Below are positions 1-11,600 of a stretch of 64,000 nt of DNA, one piece after another (within the stretch, counting starts at the first letter, position 1; every line of letters starts with the position of its first letter). The notes below the pieces were generated by a model. The model was not told the origin of the DNA and did no database searches. It was given only the letters and a program-made list of their open reading frames with translations. Made by a program: the position numbers and the translations under genes. The stretch comes from Pithys albifrons albifrons. Its lineage: Eukaryota > Chordata > Aves > Passeriformes > Thamnophilidae. The stretch is taken from NCBI RefSeq assembly GCF_047495875.1, contig NC_092474.1:1240001-1304000 (forward strand), written 5' to 3'.

Positions 1-3000
1 CAGAAGACAAGAAATGCTTCACAACTCTTAAATAAGCCATAAGGAGCTAAACAGTAACTGCTCTGGAGGACAAAGGCCTGTTGGCAAAGCATTAGACTTC
101 AAGCTTCCAATGGCTTATGAGAGCAGTAACAAGGCAAACAAAATAAATAGCAAAAATGAAATTGTGAAAGATACCTTGACATTGTCCTTTCAATCTTCAG
201 CCAACGTGAGAGGTCATGCAAGCACTGAAGCAGCACAGAGATGCTCCTGCTTACAAAGGAAGATCTCAGTTTCTCCCTGACCCACAAACCACGAGCTAAT
301 AGATTAGTGGGGCACAGGTGGATATTCCCACAGCATCTCACAGAAACCCTGGTGCAGCTCCTGAAACAAAATGCATGTGCTCTGAGATGCAGAAAAACAC
401 AACTATAAATAACAGCAACTGAGCCATGCACAGAAGATTTTGACAACCCAGTCAAAGACCTCATGGAACAAAAATCCCAAATTGTCTAAGAAAGCCATCA
501 CATCTGAAGAGATGAAACACAGAGCATGGTCTCAGGAACAGAAAGGTCTTCCCTGTGCAATATAAACTGGAGAGTGAAACAGAACCACAGCCCTGCCCGT
601 GTGTTCCTGATGCACCTCAGCACCCTGGAATGTGCCACCAGCAGTGCCACCACTACACCAGTGATGAGTGAGAATTATTTTCTTGGGCCACTCAGTCTGG
701 AATATGTGACCTAAATTTTGCTCTTTCTAAATACATTCTATGACCAAAAAAAAAATCACTCAGCTGGTCTCTTGGTAATTAATATCAGCTGATTACAGAG
801 GACTAAGTCTTGCAGAATTAGACCAAGATATCCTTCACAAACAGGTTTTTGGAAATAGAGGTGCTCCAGCTCACAGGGTTTTTACCCCCATGATTAACTG
901 ATATTCCAAGGCATTTATTTCAGTGGGTCAAAATGCTGGACTACCCTGGCACACAGCAGCAATCAATGAGTCTCATCAGGACTCAAATATTATTTTGTTT
1001 GATCACTGTGTATAAATTAATAATGAGTAATAGATGCTGTCCAGTTACTATTAAATGATTGGCCATTTACACACCACACACAAAATGCTACTTCTTGAAA
1101 ATGGGACTGCCATAGGGTTGGCTGTCAGGCTTTCAAATACTGGACATCTCTAAACTGAGCTGTCTGTTCTTAGAATGTTGCAGAAAACCAGCCACAAAAA
1201 GAAGTGGATTCACTAGAATCAGTTGTCTTACATACTATTTAAAATAAATGTGACCTAAGCTAATGCAGATGTGCAGCTCTAGAACCTCAGCAGACAAAAC
1301 CAGAAGCAGCTTTACAGCTTGTTTGGGATTGCCAGTGAAATGCAAGAGCAGGAGTGAAAAGGACAAACAAGGAACAAAACACCTGCACCAGCAGTTTTTT
1401 TGTTTGGGTTTGTTTTACATGAGCTATCTGAATGAAATAGACCCCACTTCATTATGTAAGCTGGTTGCTGTTTTTTCAGATGCTCAGGTGGCCAACCACC
1501 TTCCTCCAGCACTCACACAGACCACATCCTGCTTGGAATTTAAGAGAATACTTCAAGATCACCCTGTTTGTACCTTAATGCTTAAACACTGATGATGTTG
1601 CTAATACCCTTTCCTGAAGAAAACATGTTGTCAAGTTCCATGTATACTCCAAACGTTTTGCATTATGGAAAGAATATTTCCTCTAAAAATGTGGATTTTA
1701 ACAGAAATCTCATTACTAATTTCCAGGTGACACACATTAAGTCTTGATGAGGCACAGCTGCAACACACCTGAAACTCCTTCCCTATTCACACTGGTGTAA
1801 CCCCACAGTTAACTCTTTCTCTTTACTCTGTAAGAAATAAAGCAGAAAATATTTGACCTAATCTTCTAGTTCTGAAGATTACTCTGATGGGTACAGGATG
1901 CCCTCAGAAGATACTGTCATACTCTGGTTAAACCAGAAAGACATAAGCTAAATGTAATCTCACACTCAGCTGCTACAGCATTTGTTTACAAGGTTTGTGT
2001 CAATGATTTATACTCACACAATAAAATATTAAGAGCAACAAACCATAAACCAGTAGCACAAGAATTCTAACATGCTTTCCTTGCAGTCTATCAATTCTGA
2101 CACTACCCAAGCTCCACCAAAAGCACTGCAGAAATAATGTGTTGCATTACATAAAATCAAACCAGAAGCGTAGTTTTATATAACTGTAATGTGCATCCAT
2201 ATGGTCTTTAGGACAAGATACCTCCTCTAAACTGCAGGTTGTACAAAATTGCAAGTATAAGCAAAAGGCAGGAATTCTGCCATTTCTAGTGCAGGGTCCT
2301 AAGCTCAATGTAATGGGAATCTCCCTCTATTTGTAGCTCTTCCTGATTCTTCCAATATTAAACTGAAGCCCATTGCAGATTTTTAATTAATACATGAACA
2401 TCAAAGAAGGCATTATTTTTCATCTATTTAACCAAATAGGAGGTCAAAACTATGGTCATATTAATTGGAATTCAGTTATTTATGTTGACAGCAACTATGG
2501 CATAAGAATAAAATCAAAGTCAACTTTATGAAGATCATCAATGTCAAATAAAATACATTCTGTGCATCTCTGAACAATGCCCAAGGATAAAGTATGCAGT
2601 GAAACTATTGTTCTTCCAAGCCTTGCCCTCCTAATACATTCCTTTAGCCAAGCAATGGGAAGATAAACCCATTTGCCTAATGGTGCATATAATTTAAATA
2701 TTTCAGACAAGCACTTACAGAGATGTAGCTTAAAATAGATTTCACAGCCACCCATCCAAGTATCTTGTATGATGAAGATCCCAGCATAGTTCACAACTCA
2801 TTTTTCATATAAACTCTAAACTCTCCAGCCTTTGCAGTTCCTTTAGTCACCATGCATACCCTCTATTACTTTATTACAATTTTTTTCAAAACAGTCTTAA
2901 CATGAAGCTGCACCTTCTCCTCTTTCACAGTGCCTTGCAACATTTCTAAAGCCACTAAAATTTCAGATTTTACTACTGCACCATGCATCCTGCACAACCC

Positions 3001-4090
3001 TGTAAACAAAATATGCTGAAATTGATGGCACCTTAAAGGGCTAATGCACTTAACACAGACTGCAGTACTCCATCCCCAGGAAGATGCAATCAGCCAATGT
3101 CAATATTCTGATTCTTTTACCATAAAGCATTCCCATTAACACAAAACAGCAGGGTTGGGGTTTTCCCCCAAAAAACTCGTATCTAGGGCTTAAGCTGTGA
3201 GTATGATAACAGGTCTTCACTGGATAGAAAAAATGTGCTTAGGGTTTGGGGTTTTTTTTCCCCATCGTGCTATGAACCACATTTTGTGTCGTGACCTACC
3301 CAGGGCACAACAGTACCCCCCGTGCAGCAAAGTGCGTGTGGGAAGAATTCCCCCTCCACACACACAAACAAGTGTCTACATGAAAAAAAGAAGAGAGAAA
3401 GGGAGAAAGTCTTTATTATTCACATACTAGGAGAGTGAACATTTCAAAGAGTTGATCAACTTCTACAAACGTTAGATTTTAATCGCGTACCTCAATACTG
3501 CAGGGAAAGCGAGCAGATAAAATAACCCATAACTCTGGCTTTTAATCTGTAATGGACTGCACGCTTGGGAAAAAATAGGTTAGTTTTGTTTGCTCCTCGC
3601 TACAATGAGACTCATCTCCTGTGCACGCCACAAATAACCTGAGCAATGACTTCCTGCAGGACAAGGGCTGCCCATCATATTGCAGGATCATTACAACGTT
3701 GGTTTGTTTCGGGGTTGTTGTGTGTGGCTTGCGCATGTAATTCCGGCATCCGCGCACAGCAACTCCTCGTTGCGTATCTCCCAATAAACTGATGGGCGCT
3801 GCTAAACCTGAACCAGCAACCTTTGGCAAACAAAGAACTCGAGCCCGCTAACCGTGATGCGAAATCACCCCAAAGATGTACTACGCCCTGCGAGAACACC
3901 TCACCGAAAACAGCCCGGCAGCCTCATTCATTCCCCCCAACCCAGCGATCTGCTCACCATCTCCTCCGTCTTCTCTTATTTCTCTGCCCTCTGCTTATTT
4001 TCCTTGCTGCTGCTGCTCGAGTCAACGAGGCGGTGTACCAAAAAAAATTTTAAAAAATAGAAAGGGGTAAAAAACCCCCTAACTCTTCAC
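1..4090. other. AT-rich non-genic stretch
   Basis: No exon, RNA gene or recognisable mobile element could be identified on either strand. Open frames are short and show no family resemblance. By synteny with the ARVCF-TANGO2-DGCR8 order this could be the large 5' intron of a minus-strand ARVCF gene, but no ARVCF coding sequence was seen, so this is inference only. Confidence 0.4.
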
Positions 4091-5130
4091 TGAGGCGCTG
4101 GGCAGCATCTCACCCCCGCCCCGCTGTGCCGCCGCCGCCGCGCCCGTTCCCCGGGAGAGCGCCCGGGCTGCACCGGCTCCTCCCGCCGCTCGCTCACCCT
4201 CCGCGCCGGCCGAGTAGTCGCAGCCGGGCTGATTTTCCCCTCCCACCTCCACATTCCTATTTACAAAGGGTATCCAAGACCATCTTTATCCCGCGGGAGG
4301 GGGAAGGAGGGGGAGGTGGGAGCAATCATTAACCCTTTTCTCGCGTTTACCTCTTGCTACTGAGATTTTTTTTCTCGGGTTTTGGAGCTCACGGGGGAAT
4401 TCCCCTTCTCCACAGCGCACACGGACTCGCTGCCATCGGGGCGCGCTCCCGCACCGCGGCTTGGCCGCTTCCCACCTCTGGAGGCGCACGGGTCTCCCCC
4501 CGCAAAATAAAACAGGTCTAAGGACACGGCTAAAAACGCGCGCCCTCCCCAAGTACCGCTCGGGAACCAACAGGAGCGGCCGAGGGAGAGCCACCCTTTC
4601 CCCTCAGGTGTTTTCAGGCGGGGCGTTATCACTGCCGAGCGCTCCCACATGCGGGGCCCGAGGCCTCGCGCCCGCCCCGGCCCCGCGCGCTGCCCGCGCC
4701 GCGGAATCCCCATTGGGCCGCCCGGCCGCGCCCGCGCCCGGCAACCGCGGCCCCATTGGCGCGGCCCCGGCCCCGCCGCCCGCCATTGGCCGCCGGCGCT
4801 GTCGGTCACTGCGCGGCGCGGCGGGAGCGGGGCGGGCACGGCGGGCACGGTGTGCGCTCGGCGGGGACAGCGGGGACCATCGTGTCACCCCCCGGGATGG
4901 GGGCGCGCCCCGCTGAGCCCAGCGCGGCCGGAGGGTTTCTGCGCTCGGGAAGCCGAGCGGTGCCTTGCACGGCTGTTCGCAGAGGGAGCCGGGCCCAGCC
5001 GGTGCCTGAAAGGCCGTGGCAGAGGCAGGGCCCGCCAGGTGCAGCGCGGCCAGGTGATGCTGGCACGGAGCCGCAGGGATTTGTCCAGCGTGACCTTCTC
5101 GCCGTGCTGCGTCAACTCTCAGCCTTCTCT
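4090..5130. promoter_or_regulatory. CpG-island promoter A (probably leftward gene)
   Basis: A dense GC- and CpG-rich block stands out from AT-rich flanks. Three ATTGG boxes (CCAAT read on the minus strand) lie at 4712-4716, 4755-4759 and 4785-4789 within long GC runs. There is no TATA element at an obvious position. CCAAT orientation and the minus-strand splice donor near 4350 favour leftward transcription starting near 4.6-4.7 kb. By synteny the target would be ARVCF. A second, rightward start is possible because such islands are often bidirectional. Confidence 0.7.
4351..4690 (-). other. Candidate noncoding first exon, minus strand
   Basis: On the minus strand CAAGAG is followed by GTAAAC, a good splice donor, placing an exon end at 4351. 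It lies 300-400 bases downstream of the inverted CCAAT cluster, as expected for a first exon. The start is approximate. Weaker donor-like GGTGAG strings occur at about 4110 and 4195 on the same strand. No conserved protein is encoded, so the exon would be untranslated. Assignment to ARVCF is inference. Confidence 0.35.
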
Positions 5131-7455
5131 TTGATAACCTAAATAGCTTGAGCTTCCAGTGGTCCTGTTTTGTATCTCGTTATCTGTCCCCCTTATTCAT
5201 GTTCCTCCTTTGAATCGTTTCCTGTGGTTTTCCCCCCTCCCTAACCCTGGGTGGCAGGAATGGTTCAGCATTCCAATGTCACTGTGCTGTGGACAAAGGC
5301 AGTGTCACTCCCCTGTGTCCCCTATGTATTTGTATTTTATACATTAAATTATTACATTAAGTCAGTTGATCACAGTATTACCCTGAGAGGTCACTTCTGT
5401 ATAGGAACAGCTAAATTATCTTCTGAAGTACTTTTTTGCCAAGCTAACCCCCATCCCTGCATTTTTTATTTCCAGATGTGTTTCCTTGCATTTTCTGACA
5501 TGAAAAATGCAATTTATTGGACACGGATGGTTTAATTGGGCACATCAGATGGTTTTGTAACATCAGTCATGTGAATTATCCACTCATCTACTAAGCTACA
5601 GATTTTACTAGTAAAGATCTTGCCTCATCTAGGCAATTGATGGAGATACCAAATCGGATCAGAGCAAGAACTCATCTCTAGAAAACTCTGCCTGGGTCCC
5701 TGATTCCTCTTTACAACCATTTTTTGAGATTTCTCAGGGAAAAGATATTTAATCTGTCTAAAGTGTGTTTTGTGCATTCCAAACAACATGCATTCCAACA
5801 CATCAAGAACAAAGTTTAAACAAATGTCAGGGCTATTTTTCTTTTAGTTTTTGAGATTTACTCAGGCCAATTCCACAAACTTCTCACTAAGTTTCTGATT
5901 GTTTTTCAGCTTTCTCCAGGGGAGGTTCTGCCCTGAACCAGCACTACTCTCTTCATTAAGATAAAGTGGACACAAAGTCACAGCTTGCTTGGGTGAGAGT
6001 ATTCAAGTTCGACAAACAATGGGAGTTATACACAGCTCCCCTCCAACAGGGGCTAAAAGGGACAATAACCAAGCTGGTTTAGGCAGAACAAAAAGCAGAC
6101 ACAAGAACAGAAGGAAGAGCCTGAATGGCCATCAAATCCAGTATGCACAAATCCTTGCTGTGTACTGTTTTTGTGAAGCCTCCTAAAAGGCTTTTTAAAT
6201 GACTCTGAGGTTATTCTAACCTCCCATATGTATTAAAAATAACAAAAAAATCATTTAAAAGCACTATTAAGTTTTAAGGCTATGGACATTACTGCTACTG
6301 AAGGTATGCAGATTTATCATCTGAAGATTTTTAATGGGTATTTCTCATGGAAGGTAAATAATCTTTGGTTACAGTGATGAGTCTGTACTTGGAGCCTCAA
6401 ATACAGTGCCACAAAGAACAATACATTATAATTAATCTGCATGCATTTTACCAATTTCAATGTAATGGAGATTTGTATAATTTGTCCACTTATTCATCTG
6501 ATAACTGTTTTAAATAACAACTCTATGCCTGAAAGAATAAATACATTTTAGGTTTATATGTATCAAGGTAATAACTGCAATCTATTATTGTATTTCGAAA
6601 GCAATAGTACAAAGAATGATGATCACATACTCAGCCAGTAATTTTCATCAGTAGATCTCAACAGACCTTGTGAAGGTCAATGTGATCATCCTGTTGTTGA
6701 TGATGGAGAAAGAAAGGATTGTGATGAACCTGCTCAATGTCATGTGCCAGAGCAGTGGTAAAGCTGACAATTGACCTCAGGTTTTCTGCATGCAGGATGA
6801 AAGGTTTTGCCTCTCAAGCCATGTTACACATCCATATACCCCTGGGAGTTCTTTTAATGAGTGTTTTATATTTTCCACGTGCTCTGTTTGTCAGTGTTAG
6901 AACCTAGAAGAGCACTCAAGGCTTTTATGGTGTTTCCTTATAGGCTTTACTATAAGAGATTTTGTAATTTATAGGCTCCACTGAAACCCTTTATTGCCAC
7001 CTGTGAAAAAAAGTCAGAAATGAATGTTGAGATATTGTTTGAAAAACACAAGAGCAAGTTAATATTTAATTGTGACAGAAAGGTGGCACAGATCCAATCT
7101 CAGCCTAAATCTGCAGATCTAGGTAAAATTACTAAATGTTTGATTATCAGTTCTGATCATGCTGTGTTTAATAACTGAAAGCAAATTTGACATTGTCACC
7201 TCTGTTTTCCTCAATCCTCAGGAAAGCTGTCCTGGCTGGAGTTAATCCCATTGCAAGCTCAGGGCTTGGTGACTTTGGGGCCATCCTGGAAGCAGAGTCT
7301 GCTGCAGGTGGTCATGGGAATAGCATTCCAGAGGACTTGGGAGTTACTTCCAAACTCGCTAAGTGTCAACAGCCCAGTCCTGAATGTATCAGTGTTTGGA
7401 GGTATGAGCCCTTTGCAGCTCAGATCAAGCATTTTATGTAGTTATTTCCCACCTT
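5131..7455. other. Non-genic stretch between CpG islands
   Basis: AT-rich unique-looking sequence. No exon, RNA hairpin or repeat family was recognised. Its position between two CpG islands suggests an intergenic spacer between the leftward gene and TANGO2. Confidence 0.4.
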
Positions 7456-7630
7456 CATAGAATCATGAAGGTTGGAAGAGGCCTTTAAGATCAGCAAGTC
7501 AAGGTAGCACTATCACTGTAACCCCTAAACCACATCACCCACCATCAGATTTTAAACCTGCAGGGATGGTGACTCCACCACCTCCCTTGGCAACCTATTC
7601 CAGTGCCTGTCCCGTAATACTGAATCCCTG
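7456..7630 (-). mobile_element. CR1 LINE 3'-end fragment
   Basis: The segment opens with the reverse complement of the CR1 3' tail (CATAGAATCATGAAGGTTGG) and continues with the diverged CR1 3' region, including the stretch ending in GGCAACCTATTCCAGTGCCTG. The element therefore lies on the minus strand with its 3' end at the left. It is 5'-truncated, as CR1 copies usually are, and clearly diverged, so probably old. The right boundary is approximate. Confidence 0.85.
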
Positions 7631-7780
7631 TCTTATCTTGGAACACAATCTGCAGGGCAGGCTGAGGCAGCCAAGAAGCAGCTCATGGACTATGAGATGC
7701 CTTCCCCAGAGTGCTCTGGCAGGTGGGGGTAAGGGCTGTGTCACATCCACACCTCACCCTGGGCAGGGGGGACAGGGGAA

Positions 7781-8345
7781 GGTGTATGGACCCAGGGAGA
7801 GGTGTGTGACTCCAGGGAAAGGTGTGTAACCCTAGGGTTAGGTGTGTGGCTCCAGGGGAAGGTGTATGGCCCCAGGCAAAGGTATGTGGGTCCAAGGGAA
7901 GGTGCGTGGCCCCAAGGTTAGGTGTGTGGATCCAAAGGAAGGCGTGTGGCCCCAGGGGAGGGTGTGTAGGTTCAGAGGAAGGTGTGCGGCTCCAGGGGCA
8001 GATGTGTGTCCCCATGGGAAACTGTATAGCCCCAGGGGCAGGTGTGTGTCTCCATGGGAAGCTGTGTAGTGCCAGGGACAGGTGTGTGTCCCCATGGGAA
8101 GCTGTGTGGCTCCAGGGGCAGGTGTGTAGCCCCAGGGGCAGGTATGTGTCCCCATGGGAAGCTGTGTGGGTCCAGGGGCAGATGTGGGTCCCCATGGGAA
8201 GCTGTGTAGCCCCAGGGCCAGGTGTGTGTCCCCATGGTCAGCTGTGTAGCCCCAGGGTTCGGTGTGTGTCCCCAAGGGCAGCTGTGTACCCCAGGGTTCG
8301 GTGTGTGTCCCCAAGGGCAGCTGTGTACCGCAGGGTTCGGTGTGT
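7781..8345. repeat. 20-bp minisatellite, about 28 units
   Basis: Tandem degenerate copies of a 20-bp unit, roughly GGTGTGTGGCCCCAGGGGAA, run in strict 20-base phase from 7781 to about 8280. Two units near the right end (from 8281 and 8320) are one base short. The left half is a simple 20-bp array. In the right half alternating units carry CCCCATGGGAA, giving a 40-bp higher-order period. The array runs directly into the TANGO2 CpG island. It is nearly stop-free in several frames on both strands, which creates long but meaningless ORFs. Confidence 0.95.
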
Positions 8346-8680
8346 GCCGCCCCGGCGGTGCCGGCGGGAGGAGCAGCCGGGCCCGGCCCCCGCAGGGGCG
8401 GGCGCAGCCCCGGCCCGGCCGCGCTCCGGAAGCGGCGCGGGGGACGCGCGGCCTCGGCGCTGGGTGAGTGCGGGCGGGGGGCGAGCCGGGGCCGGGGCCG
8501 GGGCCGCGGCCGCAGGGCGGGCTCGGGACTCAGCCCGGGGTCGCTTCGTGTGTGGCGAGTGCCCGGGAGCTGCCCGGCTCCTGTGGGGAGGCGATGTGTG
8601 CCCCTCCCGGCCGCCGCCACCGCCCCGGCCCTCCCCGCCGCGGAAAGTGCTGCTGCTGAGCGCCATTTGCTTAAGATTTT
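8340..8680 (+). promoter_or_regulatory. TANGO2: CpG-island promoter of TANGO2
   Basis: A compact CpG-rich block follows the minisatellite directly. It contains a GC box at 8395-8404, an ETS-type CCGGAAG at 8426-8432 and a splice donor at 8464. No TATA box is evident, consistent with a housekeeping promoter. It is the nearest CpG island upstream of the TANGO2 coding exons and on the correct strand side. The transcription start is not resolvable by eye. Confidence 0.7.
8380..8463 (+). other. TANGO2: TANGO2 noncoding exon 1 (start approximate)
   Basis: The end is set by a strong donor, GCTGG followed by GTGAGTG, at 8464. The initiating ATG lies in the next exon, so this exon would be wholly 5' UTR. 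The 5' end is a guess. If transcription begins further left, minisatellite units would be part of the mRNA leader. Confidence 0.5.
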
Positions 8681-11600
8681 TATCCTAAATTTACCCAGCG
8701 GCAAGTACGGGTGTATCGTAAAGTGTCAGCTCGCCCCTGTTTGCCTTGGCTATGCCGTGGCATTTCGTGCCCTCGAGGGTGGTGGCTGGTTGGTACTTGC
8801 GGCAGGTACAAGAGTAACTGTGATTGTACGAGAGTAATAAAGTAATTTTTAAATCAATTTTTAATATGTGGTGACCCTTTGAGAGCAAGAAATTGTCACG
8901 GAAAGACACTGGAAGCTGCTGACGTCTTTTGGTGGTTCCTCACTGAAAAAACCCTAAGAACAGTGCAAGCTAAAAATACAGCCTTGCCTAAGGGAAAAGT
9001 GCAGCAAAAGGCACCGGGTGTGCAGATCGTGGCAGAGGAAAAATTTGTACTCTTGAGAAAGTGGGCAAAAGGCTGTTTTACTGCATCCTTGGAGATGTTT
9101 CTGGAGCAAGTGGGGGTGAAAGGTTGTAGTTGCTGGGCTTTGTTTCTCATGGGAGCTGGACAGTGGACCTAATGCAGTAAGAGAGAAATTAGGCAGCTGA
9201 TGGTAAAATTAGCTGTTAAACTTGGGAATGGTGTGTACCTTCCATGTTATTTTCTGTGTTTCAGCAGTGTTGTCCTTTGCCTTGCTGTCTCGTGCAGGGA
9301 AGACTGGCTGTTCACCTCGGTAGGGTCACAAACCCTGGGTTAGTTACAGTCTGTATGCAGAGCAACCTCTACAACGTCAAATTAGAGGTCCACCTATTTC
9401 ACCTCAGCTTTAACTACTAATATTGCCACACAGGAGCATGTGCTACACAAGGGAAGTGCAAAATAAAATAGTAGTAAAATGCTTTAAAAATGCAGCTGTG
9501 AGACACTTTTCTCTGAGAAAAAATACTTTTAAGAACTAATCAAGCATCTCTTTTTTTGGATGATTTTAAAGTTCCATATTAAAAAAACTCTCATTGCACT
9601 AGTGCAAGAAAATGCATCCAATTTTATAGCCCTTCTTTGGGTATTTGAAGACAGTAGTGCTCAGTTGCATTGAGACATATTCAAAAGAGTCAGTAAAGTA
9701 CTTTTGGACTCTGCTGACCACAAGGTATTGTTGTGGTACATAAAACTAGCAGATTCCAGTGATAAATGATTTTTAGCTGTGTTTTAGACTGCACCTGAAC
9801 AATAGTTTTGGATCAGTTGAGAAGCAATTGAGATCACTGTGGTAACTGACAGATGTTATTTATGATGCTTCATTTGTGAAAACAAAATACATAACAAATG
9901 GCTTCATTTTTCAAAGCCTGCTACTGGGAATTCTTAAGGGTAGAATAGTTTTATGCCAAATTGTGAACTGATTGCTTGTAATCAACCAAATGATGGTAGA
10001 ACCCTATGAAAAGAACATACACAATCCATCATACTTGGGTCTCTTGGTAGTCCCTCTAAAGGCCACCTTATGCTGGTGTGTATCCACTCAGACTTTTAAC
10101 AGATTCTTAAAGTGAGCAAAACAACACACTGTGCTGTCTAACAGAATACAGTAGCACAGCACAAGAATGTTACTTTGATACCATTTCCAAATTAGCAGTG
10201 CCATTTGGAGCAGAACATTTAATTACAGGATGTTTGTTATTCTTGTCAAGCTGGTTTGTGTGTATTAGGCATGAGTTGGACAGCAAACTAGAAACATGAC
10301 AGAAGGAGGAGATTGTTGCTGTCGTGTCATCCTTGGTAACTGTTGTCTTACTGACTAGGAATAATCAAACTAGAATTTATAAAAGCTCATGATCCAGACA
10401 GCAGTCACTGTCTCCACCTTTTAGCAGGGTTTTTTTCCCCACTTTCAGCAGACCTTGCCATGTTGCACAGTGTGTATATTCTGGCTTTTCTTCAAAAAGA
10501 AAACCAGAAGGCAAGTGTTGTGCCTCCATTTAGCCTTTTCTGTATGAACTCTTTAAACTAAGCCACTTCCTGCATCTCTGGGGATGGTTCTGAAGACACA
10601 TTTTCTGCTTGACAAGTCAGCTTTTGATCAAGCTTTGGACTTGCTGTAGGATCAAGTTGCAAGTGGAAGTCAGTGCTGGCCTGATGTTTTTCCTTTTCTC
10701 CTCCCCCGGGTCTGTGGGGGCTGCAGGTGAGAGGAGGAGGCTGGTGGGCACCTCTGCCTTGCAGGGGCAGCCCTGGGCAGTGCTCGTCTCATCCCCAGGG
10801 CTGCAGCACCTGCTTTCCTGTGAACAGGAGCTCAAAAGGACACCACCTGTATAAAGATTTTTTGATTGAATGTTTAGGTTCTTACACTGACAGCCTCTCT
10901 TCAGTTTTGTTTCCTCTTAGTGTTTGTTATTTGTAGTAAATTTCAGAATATCCAAGATTGATCTGACTTACAGTCTGCTTCTGTTCAAGAATTCCCAGGC
11001 TGACATCCAGCCCTGGATAAAACCACAGCAGGTGTGCAAGTGCAATGTCAGCCTTGATCAAAGAAGGCACCCAAACACATTGTTTGCCTCCTTTGCCAGT
11101 TAAGTGTTGCTGCTATTTTAAGGAGTAGCTCTGTTTTATCTGGCTTAAACACTTCTGTCTGAATTAAAAAAAAAAAGGTTGGGCTGTTTATGTAGGACCT
11201 GTAAACACTTATCCTTGTTTCAAGGCCGGCAGATGGAGCCCAAGATAAATAATACCAATTTGATATTTAGAGTTAATAACAGCACAAATGTAAGTTAAAG
11301 TACTGTAATAACATCAGGCAAGGTTGATGGGGTGACAAAAAGATGGTTCTGTCAAAGCAGCAGTAGAAGGGTATTGAAGTGTTGAAAACACTCGTCCTTC
11401 TACATAATTGTGATGAGTGCTACAAACTTACTCTGCTACTGTTCTCTGACTGGCATGTTTTTTTGTAAGCTTGTAATTTTGCACAAACAGCTGGACTGAA
11501 TTGATTATTTGAAGGGAACTCAATACATCAGCTAATGGAGCCTGAAACCTGTTTATTAAAATAGTGGTCTTATGAGTGATTAATTGCCAGCAGTTTTTTA

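Noticed and set aside
4357..5142. Overlapping ORFs of 94-163 codons in CpG island A
   Set aside because: Open on both strands in several frames because of GC richness, with no conserved motif.
7683..8704. Long ORFs on both strands (up to 288 codons) with Cys/Gly/Pro or His/Thr/Pro repeats
   Set aside because: They are the frame-by-frame translation of the 20-bp minisatellite plus the adjoining CpG island. Open frames on both strands at once, with no splice or family support, indicate absence of stops and not a gene.
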